From Branchiostoma floridae (lineage: Eukaryota > Chordata > Leptocardii > Amphioxiformes > Branchiostomatidae), in the NCBI RefSeq assembly GCF_000003815.2, contig NC_049981.1:25719836-25779835 (forward strand): a DNA stretch of 60,000 nucleotides, in the 5' to 3' direction. Below, in pieces: positions 46,950 to 59,899 of this stretch (positions are counted from its first letter, which is position 1; every line of letters starts with the position of its first letter). The notes under the pieces are model-generated. The model was not told where the DNA came from, did no database searches, and worked only from the letters and a program-made list of their open reading frames with translations. The translations under genes were made by a program, and so were the position numbers.

Positions 46950-48666
46950 AACCCTCCAACAAAACAACACTTCTATCACACAGTAAGAATACGCAAAATA
47001 AAGGACAGCATCATGTAGTCAAAGAAGTCTGCCTGTCTTAAAAAGTCCAATGTACGGTGAGTTTTATCTTCGCGTACTTTCTTTATCATCGATGCGTCAG
47101 TCATAGTCTATAAAGTGACATCTAAACAAACGGTATCAGCTACATGTCCAAACTTATCATTCTTCACTGTAAGAAGTTATAAGTTACCAAATACATCCAG
47201 AAACATGTGACACGTTGGTCTTTAGTCTCCAGAAAGCTCATTTGAAATATCTTTTAAAAGCTGCAATGGTGTATAAAAACTGCCCAAAGAAGCAACTTAC
47301 AGTTCCTCAATGTTACATGCAAACGTCCGTCCCGAAAGTTCTTGTCAAAAACGAATTCCCCTGGGAATGCGTGCGTGGAATATTTAGAATTCCTGGCAAC
47401 TTAATCGCAGTACTATAAGAACGGCTCCGCCCCTGAGGCGTCGCCAAAAAAACGATAATGTGATGGCAGCCATGCATACAAATTTGTCTCAAAGGGGTTT
47501 GATGACACAATTCTACAATTCAACATTTAAAGACTATGCTATCATGAACCAAGTACAGTCCGTACCGCGTCATACGATTACAGAAATTAAATATTTCATA
47601 TTGGGAAAATTGGCTTTGAAGTTGATTTGAGTCGCCAGTACAACACATGTGGTTGGTCGGAAAGCCTCACATGACCATGACGTCACTAAACCTGTTCTAT
47701 TGATCGATGAAGGGAAAACGAGGTCACTTTTCACTTTCACTCAATATGTAATGATAATCAATTCACCATAGTCTACCATAGACTGTATGTTCGACATTTT
47801 GATTGTCTTGACTTCAGTCACATTTGAAAGTTGCTATTACGAGTAGACCAAAAGTATTGAGTATGTGAGACAAAGAAGCTTTGATGGGGTAACGTTGCTA
47901 CATGTATTTTACTGATCGCATGATCGCACATATAGCAAGTAGACACCTGTGTTGTTTGTGGATGCGTGCGTGGGTGTTTTGTTTTGTGCACGCGTGCGTG
48001 CTAGTGTTCTCGCGCATGTGCGTTTGTGCAAATTAGACAGTAAAGTGTTAAGTACTGCTGGTTGGCTTCTGTTAGACAGTAGTCGCATCCTTTAATGAGT
48101 GTTAAGTTGTTTCGATAAGTATCACGAACTTCTCGACCCTGAGTTCACAGCAAATCTTCATCAATCACACCATGGACTACCCGGAAACGTGTTGGCGTCT
48201 TGTTGGAGTGACCTGGTCCCCCGTCTGGACCTCAGCCAACATTTCGTACCCTGTCCTGGCCTCTAAAAACGTTTTATTCATAGCCTCTAGCCTCCGCGGC
48301 GGACCACACTGGACATTTTGTTCCAGCAAAGTGCAGCAATCCGATAGCTAACGCGGTTGTAATAACGTGCTAATCTGATAGCTGTGCGGGGGCATATATT
48401 GGTATACATGAATGCAGGGTGTGCAGAGACATACTCAGATACTGGCCATGGCCTATTTCACATTCCTCACAACAGTGCATAGCTCGAATGGCAATCAATG
48501 TATGCATTGACATTCTAAATAACGGTATTTCAGAGACACTATATCAAAGTGTTGTGTGTTTTTTTACTGTACGAGTAGTGAATAGGATATCTTTCCTGAT
48601 GTGGAGAAATGTACGCCCTAAGGCTGGAGTTAATGCTGGCGAGCCATCGGGAACTAGCTGGAATTA

Positions 48667-48689
48667 GTTACCATGGTAACGTGACGTCA
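48667..48689. promoter_or_regulatory. Palindromic RFX X-box adjacent to a consensus CRE
   Basis: GTTACCATGGTAAC at 48667-48680 is a perfect 14-bp palindrome and matches the RFX X-box consensus in both halves. One base later, TGACGTCA (48682-48689) is the full palindromic CRE bound by CREB/ATF factors. No nearby gene start is recognised, so the target is unknown. The site could be an enhancer, a promoter of an unannotated gene, or a fragment of a repeat. Confidence 0.45.
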
Positions 48690-49320
48690 TAAGATACTGC
48701 ACAGGGAGACAGAGCTCGGGGAAAGCAAAAGAAGATTGGTCAGATCTTTGGGCTCTGTCAACTTGGTATATTTGGGACATACGTAATAGGTTTTGACGAA
48801 TTGATATTATGATCTGTGGATGATTCATTGCAAGAACGCTAACGTGGACTGTCAAGATAATTAGTAGTAAAGTACAACATTTGCTGTGACACTATCAGTA
48901 GTTTTTACATGGGTTAGATGTTCTCGAGACATTATCTCTAAGTAGCTTGAAAAGGGCGGACCACGTCCAAACTCTGTTTAGGAGCGTCACCATGCGTATT
49001 GTCTGCGTACTGCGTACACCTAAGGTGTCCACTGCCTTGGTTCTAAATTGTAGAATAGAAAATCCTGCATTCATTTTAAAGAAGTTTGGTCAGCTCGCGT
49101 GGCCTAGATAATGCCAAATTGACTTGGTTATATGGAAGACATCGCGGAGCTCGCATTAGTTTTCGTCCGCTTCCAAAAGGTAAGGAATAATTTGACCATA
49201 CTGTAAATCGTACAAATATGCAAATGCTGTAAATAAAATAAAAAAGTAGAAAATTGATGATAATGAGTGAAATTCTCCAAGATCAGAAAAAAAAGATAAC
49301 AAGGAGAACAAAAATGAAAG

Positions 49321-49420
49321 AATTTGTTGTTTGGTGTACCACGCACTGTGAGTTCAGTCATCTATTTGATCTACATTCCTGACCATTTAGATTTCGTAAT
49401 GAAAGCAAATTTGGGGGACC
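49321..49420. repeat. Dispersed repeat, copy A
   Basis: This is colinear with 59900-60000. Shared blocks include TTGTTTGRTGTACCA, the TTCTGTC/TTCAGTC region, CCTGACCAYTTRGAT and a CGTAATGAAAGCAA/CATAACGAATGCAA-like end. The second copy is cut by the window edge. Family unknown. Confidence 0.6.
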
Positions 49421-52400
49421 ATGCGGCATCAGTTTTGAGGTGCCCAGAGGATCCATATCATCAAATCAGTGACCGAGTGGCCCAATTCCGAATGCCTCAA
49501 ACAACGGCCGTTCCAAACCATTGCGGCTTTCTGCTTCAAGTAGAGCGGAGCTTCTGGAATGAGTCGACGTCTATCTCCAGTCAGAGGTTGTGCTGTATCT
49601 TTCCATGTTTTCCCACCAATAATATTAGTTTCTGGCGTCTCACGTGAAAGTTCTGATGTGACCTTAACCTATTTGTTCTTATCTTTACGTTACGACGAGG
49701 ATTCCGTCTCGTGTAAGTATCCAGATGATGGTAGATCTAGATACACTATGTTTAGTGTGTCTCACGCCAGGTGAAGTGGTGCGAATAGGATGGGTTTTCT
49801 GGGTCAATAACGATCTAGTGCTTTAAGAAAGACATCTCTCCATACGATTCAGGTAGTCCTTAAATAAGACATGTGCTACAGGGGCTGCTGGTAACAAAAA
49901 ATCATGTTCTGAAAATGGAAATGAAGGTTTTGAAAAGTGATGACATAGCCGACCGGTTGTAGAAACTTTTCAGTGTGCGGGTGGGATGAAAGGCGTGACC
50001 CCGCAGGTTTGTTTACCTAAGGATGTCACCACTCCCGGTATGCAGGTGTGTCCAGACAGGTGGACCGTTAAGACATACGCATTGGTGTCGTCAAAGTTTA
50101 GCTTGGTCTCAAACAACGGAACGCTTCTTTCTACTGGTACATATCGCGATAAGCCGGGAACAACATTAACGTGGTTACCTAGTTGTAAGGAGACTACCTT
50201 AGATTGCATCATGCTTTAAATTTTCTATGAAGAGAACTAAATCAGGCATCATTCCTAGTTCTCTCCACACCTCCTATAGTTCTTGATTAACCTTACCGTT
50301 TCGTCTTAAGTAGCAGTCATCACAGGCAACACATTTTTAGTCTTGATAACAGTTAGGCATTTGCAACTCATACTCAAATTTGTTTGCATCACTCACCGCG
50401 ACTTCAGCGGACGTCCGTCCGAGCTCTGGCAGATGGGAATGTGATATTGATCAACCTTTCTCGTCGATTGGCTTCTTTCGTGGTGCAAATCCTGATTGGT
50501 CGGCACGAGGTGTCAATAGCAACGGTATGGGCGGGCACATTTGTTTGTGCCGTCCCAAACTAATGGGCACACGACGACAGAAAGGTATGTATGTATACTT
50601 CTGTATGGACTAACAACCTTCTCTCTGCTACTCATGCACATAACCGATACAAACGGTTGGCCTGGCAGGCAGAAGGTAAACAATCAACTATAAAAGTATA
50701 TAACTCATACTCTGAAATTTCGCCATTATTTAAATGTCATAAGCATACAATTGACACTGACACGATCAAGTGCAAAGAACCTCGCTATCAGAGCATAGTT
50801 GATAGTTAATGAATCATATATAAAGTTATAAAATTTATGTAGCTATACATATATATTGGACTTATTACAGCTATATCCTTGTTTCAGCGATGATGACATT
50901 TTTCGCATCAAGTTACCATGGACCTCAACCTAAACAGTACGAGAACAAATGTAGCGATGATGACATAGTTTATTTATGCTCTAAACGGCTTGGATTTAAT
51001 GACAAGAATTGATTCAGTCACAACATCGAAACCGCAAGATAACATCCAAACCTATACAACAAACACTCATCTATACATGATCCAAAATACAATGTACTTA
51101 CATTTCTCCACCACTATCGGACATGAACGTATCGATTCCATGGGAAAGACGTTCTTTCAAAAAGATATCTATTAGAACTTTAGGTCTTGTAAACTATGTA
51201 TAGTTGATTTTACCTAATAAATGTATAACGTATAATCTAATGATGTATAATCTACACCAAGATAGAGAGAAAGAGAGAGCTGTTCTATCAGTAGCCTGGT
51301 CTCCGGCTGTCAGGGTATGAGTGGGGCCTCCTTCCTGAGGAGCTTGTGACCATCCACCTCTATAACCCAAGAGAAACTTTTCCTTGAGTCACCAATGGGA
51401 GCCCAGAATTCGTTTTTGCTGTATAAAGCGGTCCAATGGGGGCTTGGGATTTGTCTGTCGCCATAGAAACCAGTCACCAATCGCCCAACACCATGGCCAT
51501 GGTACCGGACAATGATTGGTCCGTGTTATAACACATGCATGAATCAACAGGGTTAAAATTTCTCCTGTAGTAGAGGTGTTGGTCATCCAGCTTCTGAGCG
51601 CCTGACCAGTGAAAGGGCTACTAGAAGAGCGATTTAGTCAGGCTATTCTAACAGTTACACCAACAATCAATTGACAATGGTTTGACGAAGTATAATGTGT
51701 ATATATCATACATATAAACCTAACACAAAGTTTGAAAACTTGATTTTTTCCGAAATAATTTCTTGCGACGCACTTACATAGATAGCCCTGGTGCTTGATT
51801 TAAGATATACTATCACATTAAATAAGGTACCATTATAATGGATGACAAATAAGATTTCTTATGGTTTACGATACAATGCAATTGATAAAGCACCGATAGA
51901 GATAAAATGAACTGAAAGTAAGTTTTCAAACTTTTTTTGTGCTAGATGTACTAAGAACAATTCATGGTAAGGCCATCACAGGGAATTCTGGGGATTAAGG
52001 CGCGTTTTTGTTTTTTTGCTGCCGCGAGAATTACATATATTCGCGACAAAAGTACTGGAATATGTAAATCACCAATGGAACATTTTATGACGGCATTATC
52101 AGTATCATGCCATGGCAGAACTTTGCACATCAACACTTTTCTTGTTCAAAGGACTTGTTAGAATGTCACCATAATCAAATTGAGAGAGGTGTACGACTTT
52201 CATGAATTTTTCACTATAATAAACCTAAATGTCTGAACCATAAAAATGTTCTCAGCAAATTCAAACGGCAGAATTTTACGTTTTTCAGTACATGTAAGTG
52301 TTTAGAAACCCAATGCTGTGCCCATATATCATATTCGGTGCTCAATACATTGATGATTTTCCCCTGAATTGCACCGTGCCGGCCTTACACCTTACAGGTC

Positions 52401-52768
52401 TTCTACGTTACATCTAAGAACACTTTTCACACGTTATACATGTATAACGTTACATACATGTAGTTTCAACCTCAGTAAGCTAGTCCCTGCAATTATGGTG
52501 CTAAACGCTAAGTAGTGCTACACGAAAGCAGCAGACGCAACTGTCTAACAGCACGTAATTCTCATGGACTATGTAAGCACAACCTATACGTAACTGACGT
52601 GAATTCTCGGTATACTAGTACATCGACGCCTTTCTATAACGAAACCAAGAAAGAGAAACAAGAAACCAATAATTACTTATTTCTGACATGTACTGATAAG
52701 TCTAAACGAAACAGTCAGCATACATGTTATAATGATATAGATATACAGATACAACAGAAAGAACCGGC

Positions 52769-53024
52769 TCACAGGCCTGTCAAGGTTAGCACCATACAGG
52801 CGATCGTTGGAAGAAGGATAGCCAGGAACCCAGGCGTTATGCCGGCGGCGCTGTTGCAGCTGTCACTGTTGCACCAGGAGTAGCAGACTGACTGTCCGCC
52901 TTGGCTATTACAGTAGCTCGCCTTCGTCTCGTTAGCGCAGCCTCTGTCCACAGCAATGGTTGATACTGTAAAACATGTCGGTAAGAACTGCGTTTTCATT
53001 GTGCAGTACTAGTTGACGCGGTCT

Positions 53025-53080
<56 letters not shown>

Positions 53081-54879
53081 GGCCACTTATCTCTCTCACA
53101 CATCCTCTCTCTCTCTCTTTCTATATCCCTCCCTTTCCAGTACTATAGTCTTTGAATCAAACGTAAGAACAGTGTAATAAACCACATCCCGCATTAACAT
53201 AAGCCCCCGGCATCTCACCTTCTTTACCTTTATAATAATGATTACTTCTACATTTAGGCCGCTCTTTATACCATTCTCCCTGTCTTCAGCCTTTTTCTCT
53301 CAAACTCTACACCTTCCTCCTCTTGTCCGCCTTCATTTTTCTCCCCTTCTCGCCCAGTCTCTCAATCATTGTCTAAATATAGCTATTCAGATTAAGATAC
53401 TCACATCCGCTTGAAGTCTGGACGATGTAGCAGTAGTCATGGGTGACGGGACACTCCCCTACTCCCGTGTCCATGTAGTTCCCTATACAGGGACTGTTTC
53501 CCTTCACCTTGCCTCCCAGACCAACACACTGGTAGCACTTTCTCGCCTCAGCTGCAAAGAAAAGAACATGGCAACACTAAGGACATATGACAATGCTACA
53601 TGCTGTGATAAATATGCAATCGCAGCGACACACTCACATGCGAACAAAACACGCGCGCGCACGAACGAACGCACGCATGCACGCACACAAAGGCACGCGT
53701 ATTGGGGCGTTGGGTGAAGTACATGTAATAAAGCCAGATTAGACCCTCAGATGATATCCTGCAAAGTTCTAAAAGTCGTAAGGTGGCGCCCCGTTACCGC
53801 TTGATTCTGATTTTATATGTACCTGGTACCTGCCTGGCTCTATCTAATTACGCCCTGCTTTACATATGCAGGCTAATTTCCAGTATAGATGACCGGAAAA
53901 AAGAGAGAAGTGCAATACCAAAATGTTGACCGGGAACTTCTCTTTGCACCCTGCCTTCCGTACATGAATATAAGATACACGACACACAAAGAATACGAGT
54001 GCAAGTCGAAGAAAAGATTGATTCGGAGTCCGGGACGTAAATCTGAAGTACGTGTTTTATCCGGGCAGTCTCTGATCTGGACAGATCAAACCCGCATGAT
54101 GAGGAAAGACGGATGGAGGTTTTCTTCTCTTCTTTTTCATGTGCATGTCAGATATAATGGAACGAAAATAGAGGACTGAATGCATAATCAGCAGGCAGGC
54201 AGATGTGCCGGTGGCAAAAGATAATAAAAAGCTAGCCAAGGAGTGTCCATTAGCCACCGTCGGCTACGCTCCTTTTCCGGCTCATGATACTATCTTATGC
54301 CAGCCGTGACCGTGGGATCTGCTTGGCGGTCATGTGGCAGGCATCCGAGATAAGGAGCCGCGACTAAGTAACTCACTAAGTTGGGATTAAAAAGGTCATT
54401 TAAAGCGAGGTTGTTCCGAATGACTAATATTAGTATTCAAAGTACGATCTATGGGATTCTTCGTTTGAGTCTATTTGTGGATGAGGTATAGGCCTCGTGA
54501 TTATGAATGATGGAATTATGGAAATAATTAACATCCCGTGTAGTTAACATTGCAGAACAACCACACAAAGTACGGCAACAGACCTTTCTTGCAATGGAGA
54601 CTGAACACGAACGCAGTACTATCTCTCAGGTCAATCGGAGTCGAAACATGAAAATGAACTATAGTTTCACCCTCCGCGGACCCACAGCACCGCCTTGCTC
54701 TAGATTTCCATTTCCAGGCAGACAACTGAAGGCTGAGATTCTTCAAGATACCTGTGTAGAACGCACGGAGAAGCTCATCCATCTTATCAGCGCACGGCGC
54801 ATCCTCATCACTCACCTGGTAAACTGAGTCCAGCTATCACCAGCATGGCTCCGAGGCTGTATATCCTGAGTGACGCCAT
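52769..54879 (-). CDS. Ly6/uPAR-type three-finger GPI-anchored protein (copy 2, 3 exons)
   Basis: Minus-strand exons in transcript order are 54816-54879, 53405-53551 and 52769-52965 (64+147+197 nt), encoding 135 residues. Both introns are phase 1 and the last exon length equals that of copy 1. A signal peptide (about 1-22, MASLRIYSLGAMLVIAGLSL) precedes AEARKCYQCVGLGG. Ten cysteines follow, ending CYSWCNSDSCNSAAG, then a hydrophobic tail after ITPGFL consistent with GPI anchoring. Shared strings with copy 1 are EARKCY-CVGLGG, VDRGCA, CYSWC and CNSAAGI-PG. It is expected to be a small extracellular membrane-anchored protein of unknown partner. The two genes share strand and are 24 kb apart, so a tandem duplication later split by repeats is likely. 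Confidence 0.82.
53029..53081. repeat. (CT)n microsatellite in Ly6 copy 2 intron 2
   Basis: A nearly pure CT run of about 45 bp is followed by shorter CT tracts to about 53118. It is a polypyrimidine tract on the plus strand and polypurine on the transcribed gene's sense strand, between its second and third exons. Confidence 0.93.
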
Positions 54880-55773
54880 CTTGGTCAGTCGGTACTGATG
54901 CTGTTGTCCTGTACACAACAATCAACAATGCCATGTCAGATGGAACAAGCGTTCGGAGACCCCATATCTCCGTCAACAAATAGTACTTGTAATTAGAGTT
55001 TTGTGGAATGCCACTGCCCTGGACATTGCAGGTGTTAGTGATTCTCCCCCTTTTTTCTTCCCATATTCAATCCTTCATAGTATCTTAGCCTCTCCCATAT
55101 AAGGGGTCGTTGGTCGTTGGTCGTCCCCACTCTATGGCGGTTGGTTGACCGGCTGTTCAGGGACGATACAACACTACTTTCCGGAGTCTGTAAAGCTGCA
55201 GCACCAAAAATGCTATGCCATGTTTCTTCAAGACCTCAATAATCACCCATATATTATCATTATTCATGAACATCCGTCGGAATGATCTTGGTTTATAGGT
55301 GCAAAGTACTCCTACAAACACAACCAAAAAGGGTACCCCCGTTGGTGAATCTCGTGAGGTAAAAGGTAAACCAACCATCCTCAACTGAAGTGACGCACAT
55401 TGCTTTTTCAGGTACTTATCATTAGAAGAGTAATGCAGCTTCGCTACGGCTCGCGTTTGTTTTCTTGACACTTAGCGCTAGTTGGAAAGCAACTCCATCA
55501 TCAGTTTTCAACATGCACTGGCAATAGCATCACTTGACTTATAAGAGCGTCATGAGATATCTATTCATCGATTTGAACAGCATGGCTTTTAAGAACCATA
55601 ATCATCCCACGCAGTGAACTTTAATCACCCACGCATGGTAGATGCACCAGGCCACATGAAGTACATTGTATGGATCACAACCTTTGCATATTCCCAAGTT
55701 AACGAGAGAGGGGAAAAACACAAAGTGGGTAAAAAGAGAAGAAAGAGACGAAGATAGCTGGATTAATAATAAT

Positions 55774-55930
55774 AATCTTTATTGCAAATTCATGCCCGAG
55801 GGCTAATTGCATACAGAGTTAAGTAGTAGTGGTATACATAAACATACTTAACAAAGAAGGGAAATGATATTCATAGATAAATCAAAAGGGAATAACGTCT
55901 AAACTAAATCTAATTCTACTTAAGGTAGCG
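55774..55930 (-). repeat. Retroelement-like 3' end, copy B
   Basis: It matches 31418-31560 through TTTATTGCAAATTCATGC and GGCTAATTGC. On the minus strand it ends TTGCAATAAAGATTATTATT, an AATAAA followed by an ATT-repeat tail, typical of non-LTR retroelement 3' ends. Confidence 0.55.
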
Positions 55931-57896
55931 CTACTTGCATGATACAATAGACATAGTAACACGAATTGAAGCGCCAGAACATGGTATTACAGCCAACAAA
56001 CCTTTTGTACTTGTATTCAGACTTGCATGCACAAAATGTCGCAGTGTGGTAGACTCTTGTCACTTAGCAATGTAACAACTACGATCATGGCTGCCTCACT
56101 AAAATCAATTTTTGTCTCAAAGTCATGGAAAATTAATGAATGTATGTATGTCTTTGATAAAATTTACTTGCTATAGCCTTACTATAAGGACAACAACTTG
56201 AATAATGCATTCATCTTGCGATCACATAAGGGCTTAGATCTAAATTGTACCGAATATAACTTGCGCATGCGCGGTAAAGCAATCATCGCGCGATCTTACC
56301 AAATATGGCAGTATGAAAGGGAAGGCAAGGCCATTCTCTTAAGTTAGATCAAGCATAATCAGTGAGATAGCCCGTATACTTTTGTTGTGAAGGTCGCCGT
56401 AAAGCGTAGGAGGATGTCAAGGTCAATTCTTCCAATTGAACGTTTTCATTTATAAAATGATCGCCCAGCTAGTGAGGAATATACGTATATATAGGGGGGC
56501 AATAATCCAATGCCGGGCCGAAATGGGTGACTTTATCACGTTAGCGTTACTTGAGTGGCGCCAAATGTTCGAGCAGTTTGAATTGAAGAACATTGTAGAC
56601 ACATGAGGACCTTTCTTTGAAATATGCGCGTGTTTTTTTTGCATAGGGTGGGAGATGGTTGAGATATGCTGTATTTCATCGCAAATGTTGCCTGTCTAGT
56701 TGAAGATGTTTGTAATAAACACAGACGCATGCACATACACATATTCATACATACATACAAACACAAACGAATACAAAAACGCTGTAATTCTTAATGAGCC
56801 CATGACACAGAGGTCGTATTTCATCTGTCCCTCGACACGACAATCATTCGTTCACCTTTATATGTAATATATTATTTATGTGACCTTAAATGTGTCTAGG
56901 AACCCGTTCGCACCTGACAATGTCGGTTCCGTAGCTTCAGCTGTTATCACAAAGCGCCATCCATAGCTATATCATTACACGGTTCGTACGTCACGGGGCA
57001 AATCACGAGTATGCAAATTAGGTTAATGGCTACACGAACCACCATGAGATGGAGTGCAACAATTTGATAAGCACATGTGCGAATCGATGCCACTATTCTC
57101 TGATTCTCTGTCTGATACGTTTTCTTTTTATCGGCAAGATGGAATACAAAGCTCAAAGATCCGAGTAGAATATCAAATACTTAATTGTCGACAACCACCC
57201 TTCAACTTGTCATAAAAGGCCTTGCAGGCACGAGACGCGATTTTTTTGCTGCTTTTTAATCTCGAAGCAGATGATAGAATAGATCTAATGCTATCTTACT
57301 CACAGGCTTGTATGGCAAGCTACTAGAACTACCCTGACCGCCTTGCAACAGTCTTTCCAGATAGTCATATATAGTTTTGCATATGAAGATGTACTTCTGT
57401 ACTTTTATAACGTTACTATATAATGACTATAAAATCACAGAATTGTATGCATTACAGCTTCTGCAGATGTTTCGTGAAAATAATTTTGTCTCCTAGAGTA
57501 AAAGGCGCCCTCTGATAACGCACATATTTATACATCCAGCGTACTGTGTAGCGGAGTTTGGTGGTTTTCATGCCACATGAATGCCGAGAGAGCCAATTTA
57601 CTGTGACCTTCCGATAGCGTGCGCTCACTTCATCGGCTTACCTTCAAACAACTCAAAAGGCACATCTCTGCCTCTATCTTACATATAGATATACTAGTAT
57701 AGATATACTAGTATAAAAAAAACTCATGCCTTACCGTGCATCATTAAGGGTAATGAAGGATTCCCATATTCTATATAGCATCAATGGTTTAATGTAATGT
57801 ATCATAACATGCCTTAACTCCAGGCAATGTTTAGCTCGTCCCACTAGGGAATAGACCATTACACACTTCAAACCGATAGAAGATTACCTTTTTACC

Positions 57897-58094
57897 CGAC
57901 GGCGATCGCTAAGCGACCGTACACAGACCAAAATTGGATTTGTATGATCCTTGATTCTATTCATGAAATCATCAAAGTATCATTTAAAATCCCCCCAAAA
58001 AATATACAAAACATTAAAAAAATCGTTTTATCTATGGCATTCATTGAGCTATAACTGAAATATTTTGCGACGAAGCGGTCGCAGCGCAGTGGAA
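57897..58094. repeat. Dispersed MITE-like repeat, copy B
   Basis: This is colinear with 29994-30184. Its ends GGCGATCGCTAAGCGACCGT and GCGACGAAGCGGTCGCAGCG are inverted relative to each other with mismatches, which supports a TIR structure. Confidence 0.6.
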
Positions 58095-59057
58095 AGATGA
58101 TTCCGCATGTTGATTTTACTTCAATAACGTTAACTTTGAATGGGCGACAATCGGCAGTTTTCTCTTACGAGAATTTCAGACGTAGGATGGCATTATTCCC
58201 AAGGTACGATCTCTCTCTCCATTAAGGCAGTAATGTTTCCAGGCTCTAATTAGCCAGTGTCACATGACCACAAACCTAACGGCCGCACATGGCGGGCTGA
58301 CCTTCACTGACCTCCAGATCACATTGTGCCGCGTTCCAAATGAAATTCTGTTCAAATCTCTGGTTGCTTGGATTACTTTGAAGCTACTTTACGCTACTGG
58401 CCAGCTGGGAAAATAATCTTAATTTGAACCAATTTTATCTCCCTAAAAATAGACTGTTACCATAACAACAACACTGACTGACGTCACTCAATGAAAACCC
58501 GGTTGAGAAATTCCCCAGGGAATTATTGTAAAAGGAAATTTTCCAAATAATTCCAAATGGAAATTTCCATAATTGAATATCTCGTTACCCTTTTATGGAA
58601 AATGATCTCACCCAGCTAGCATGTCTGTGTGCTATTGTTATCTTTTCAAGGTGACATTGACAACGTCAAATAAAAAAGAACGATTTAGAAATTGGAAAAG
58701 TGTGAAACATGGTACTAAAGAGGCGGAGAATCAATCGATCAGGCTTACAAAACGCATTACAATATCTTAGAAATATAACACGCTGCGACGGCTACCATTT
58801 TTTTCTTATCTATTGAAGGACAGAGTTTATGTATACTACGCAAAACCAGCCCATTGTTTTGTCAACGTTATTTTCAACTTGTGCGCATAAGAAAAACCTT
58901 ACGAGATATTCACTATTAAAACAAGGTTTCATTTTCACGTAGAAATACCCCTTCCTATTAATTAAGTAAAATCGATGTCTTAATAGCCGTGCAGTTATGG
59001 AAGGATTATCTGCTTTTCTACCTTTTCTACGCGCTTGTTTCCATAACCTGATTATTA

Positions 59058-59090
59058 ATTGCATGCATACTCCAGAAGTATGCATGCAAT
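59058..59090. repeat. Perfect 13-bp hairpin
   Basis: ATTGCATGCATAC (59058-59070) and GTATGCATGCAAT (59078-59090) are exact complements separated by TCCAGAA. No gene context is evident. Confidence 0.9.
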
Positions 59091-59899
59091 ATAGCGAGGA
59101 ATGGGGTCTAGCCGGAAATAGTCTGAGCAAAATAGAAATAGAGCCCGAGGAAGATCGTTGTAAAGGGCTCTTATTTGATTTTACCGATAACACTTTTCAA
59201 TATATGATTGCACACGTCTGCTTCGAAAGACTCTGAAACATCATTCTATCCTCACATAACATCACATACCTCCGAAGTTGATAGCGAAGCAGGTATTGAA
59301 AAAAAGGAATACACCCTTACCGGCCACGCCAAGCGTTCCCTCCCGCAGTTCGGCAGAACGTGGATCTCTTCCGATTACGTCAGCAGTCCTGACCGCGGCC
59401 AGCCTCGTGAATTCTAGAATCCGTTGATAGGTCGCTTGGAGGGTGTGACGTTTTACGGACTATACCATTGCTCGGATAAGGGGGTGCTATTCGGCCTGGG
59501 AAAATATTACTTCAGTTATCAATATTTTGCAGGAATAGCTGTGTGCTTTCTGCCATTCTAAAGACAGGCTATTGCAGATTGCCACGCCCAACTGAGGCGT
59601 CAATTGCAACCGTCCAATGATATAACATGAGCATGGGCGGGGAGTACTGTTATATCATAGTAAGCTGCCACGTAAGGCCAATGTTGATTTGATAATATGA
59701 ATGACATCCGCGCCAGCATCAATTTTCGGCATTATCCCCCGGAAAGTTTTAAAGCATACTGCAAGTCGCATGTAGTAGCTGCAAAATGAGCATGCCGTTA
59801 ATTGTAAAACAAAATATCGAACAACGACTACTTGTGTCGTAGAACGCCAAGTCAAATATGAATATGCATCTGTGGAAAAAACATAAGAATCCATTAAAG

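Larger units (their letters stand above)
46950..52768. other. Spacer upstream (downstream in transcription) of Ly6 copy 2
   Basis: No gene is supported. Notable contents are the X-box/CRE composite at 48667-48689 and a dispersed repeat at about 49321-49420 with a second copy at the window end. An approximately 230-bp stretch at 49970-50219 is open on both strands but has no recognisable domain. The rest is AT-rich sequence with short random frames. Confidence 0.5.

Noticed and set aside
49970-50219. About 80-residue frames open on both strands
   Set aside because: Neither strand shows a recognisable motif or good splice sites. Being open on both strands at this length is unremarkable.
28680-52768. 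A third Ly6-type copy between the two genes
   Set aside because: I looked on both strands for CYSWC, CNSAAG and RKCYxC-type exons and saw none outside the two annotated genes. A copy hidden in a gap remains possible.
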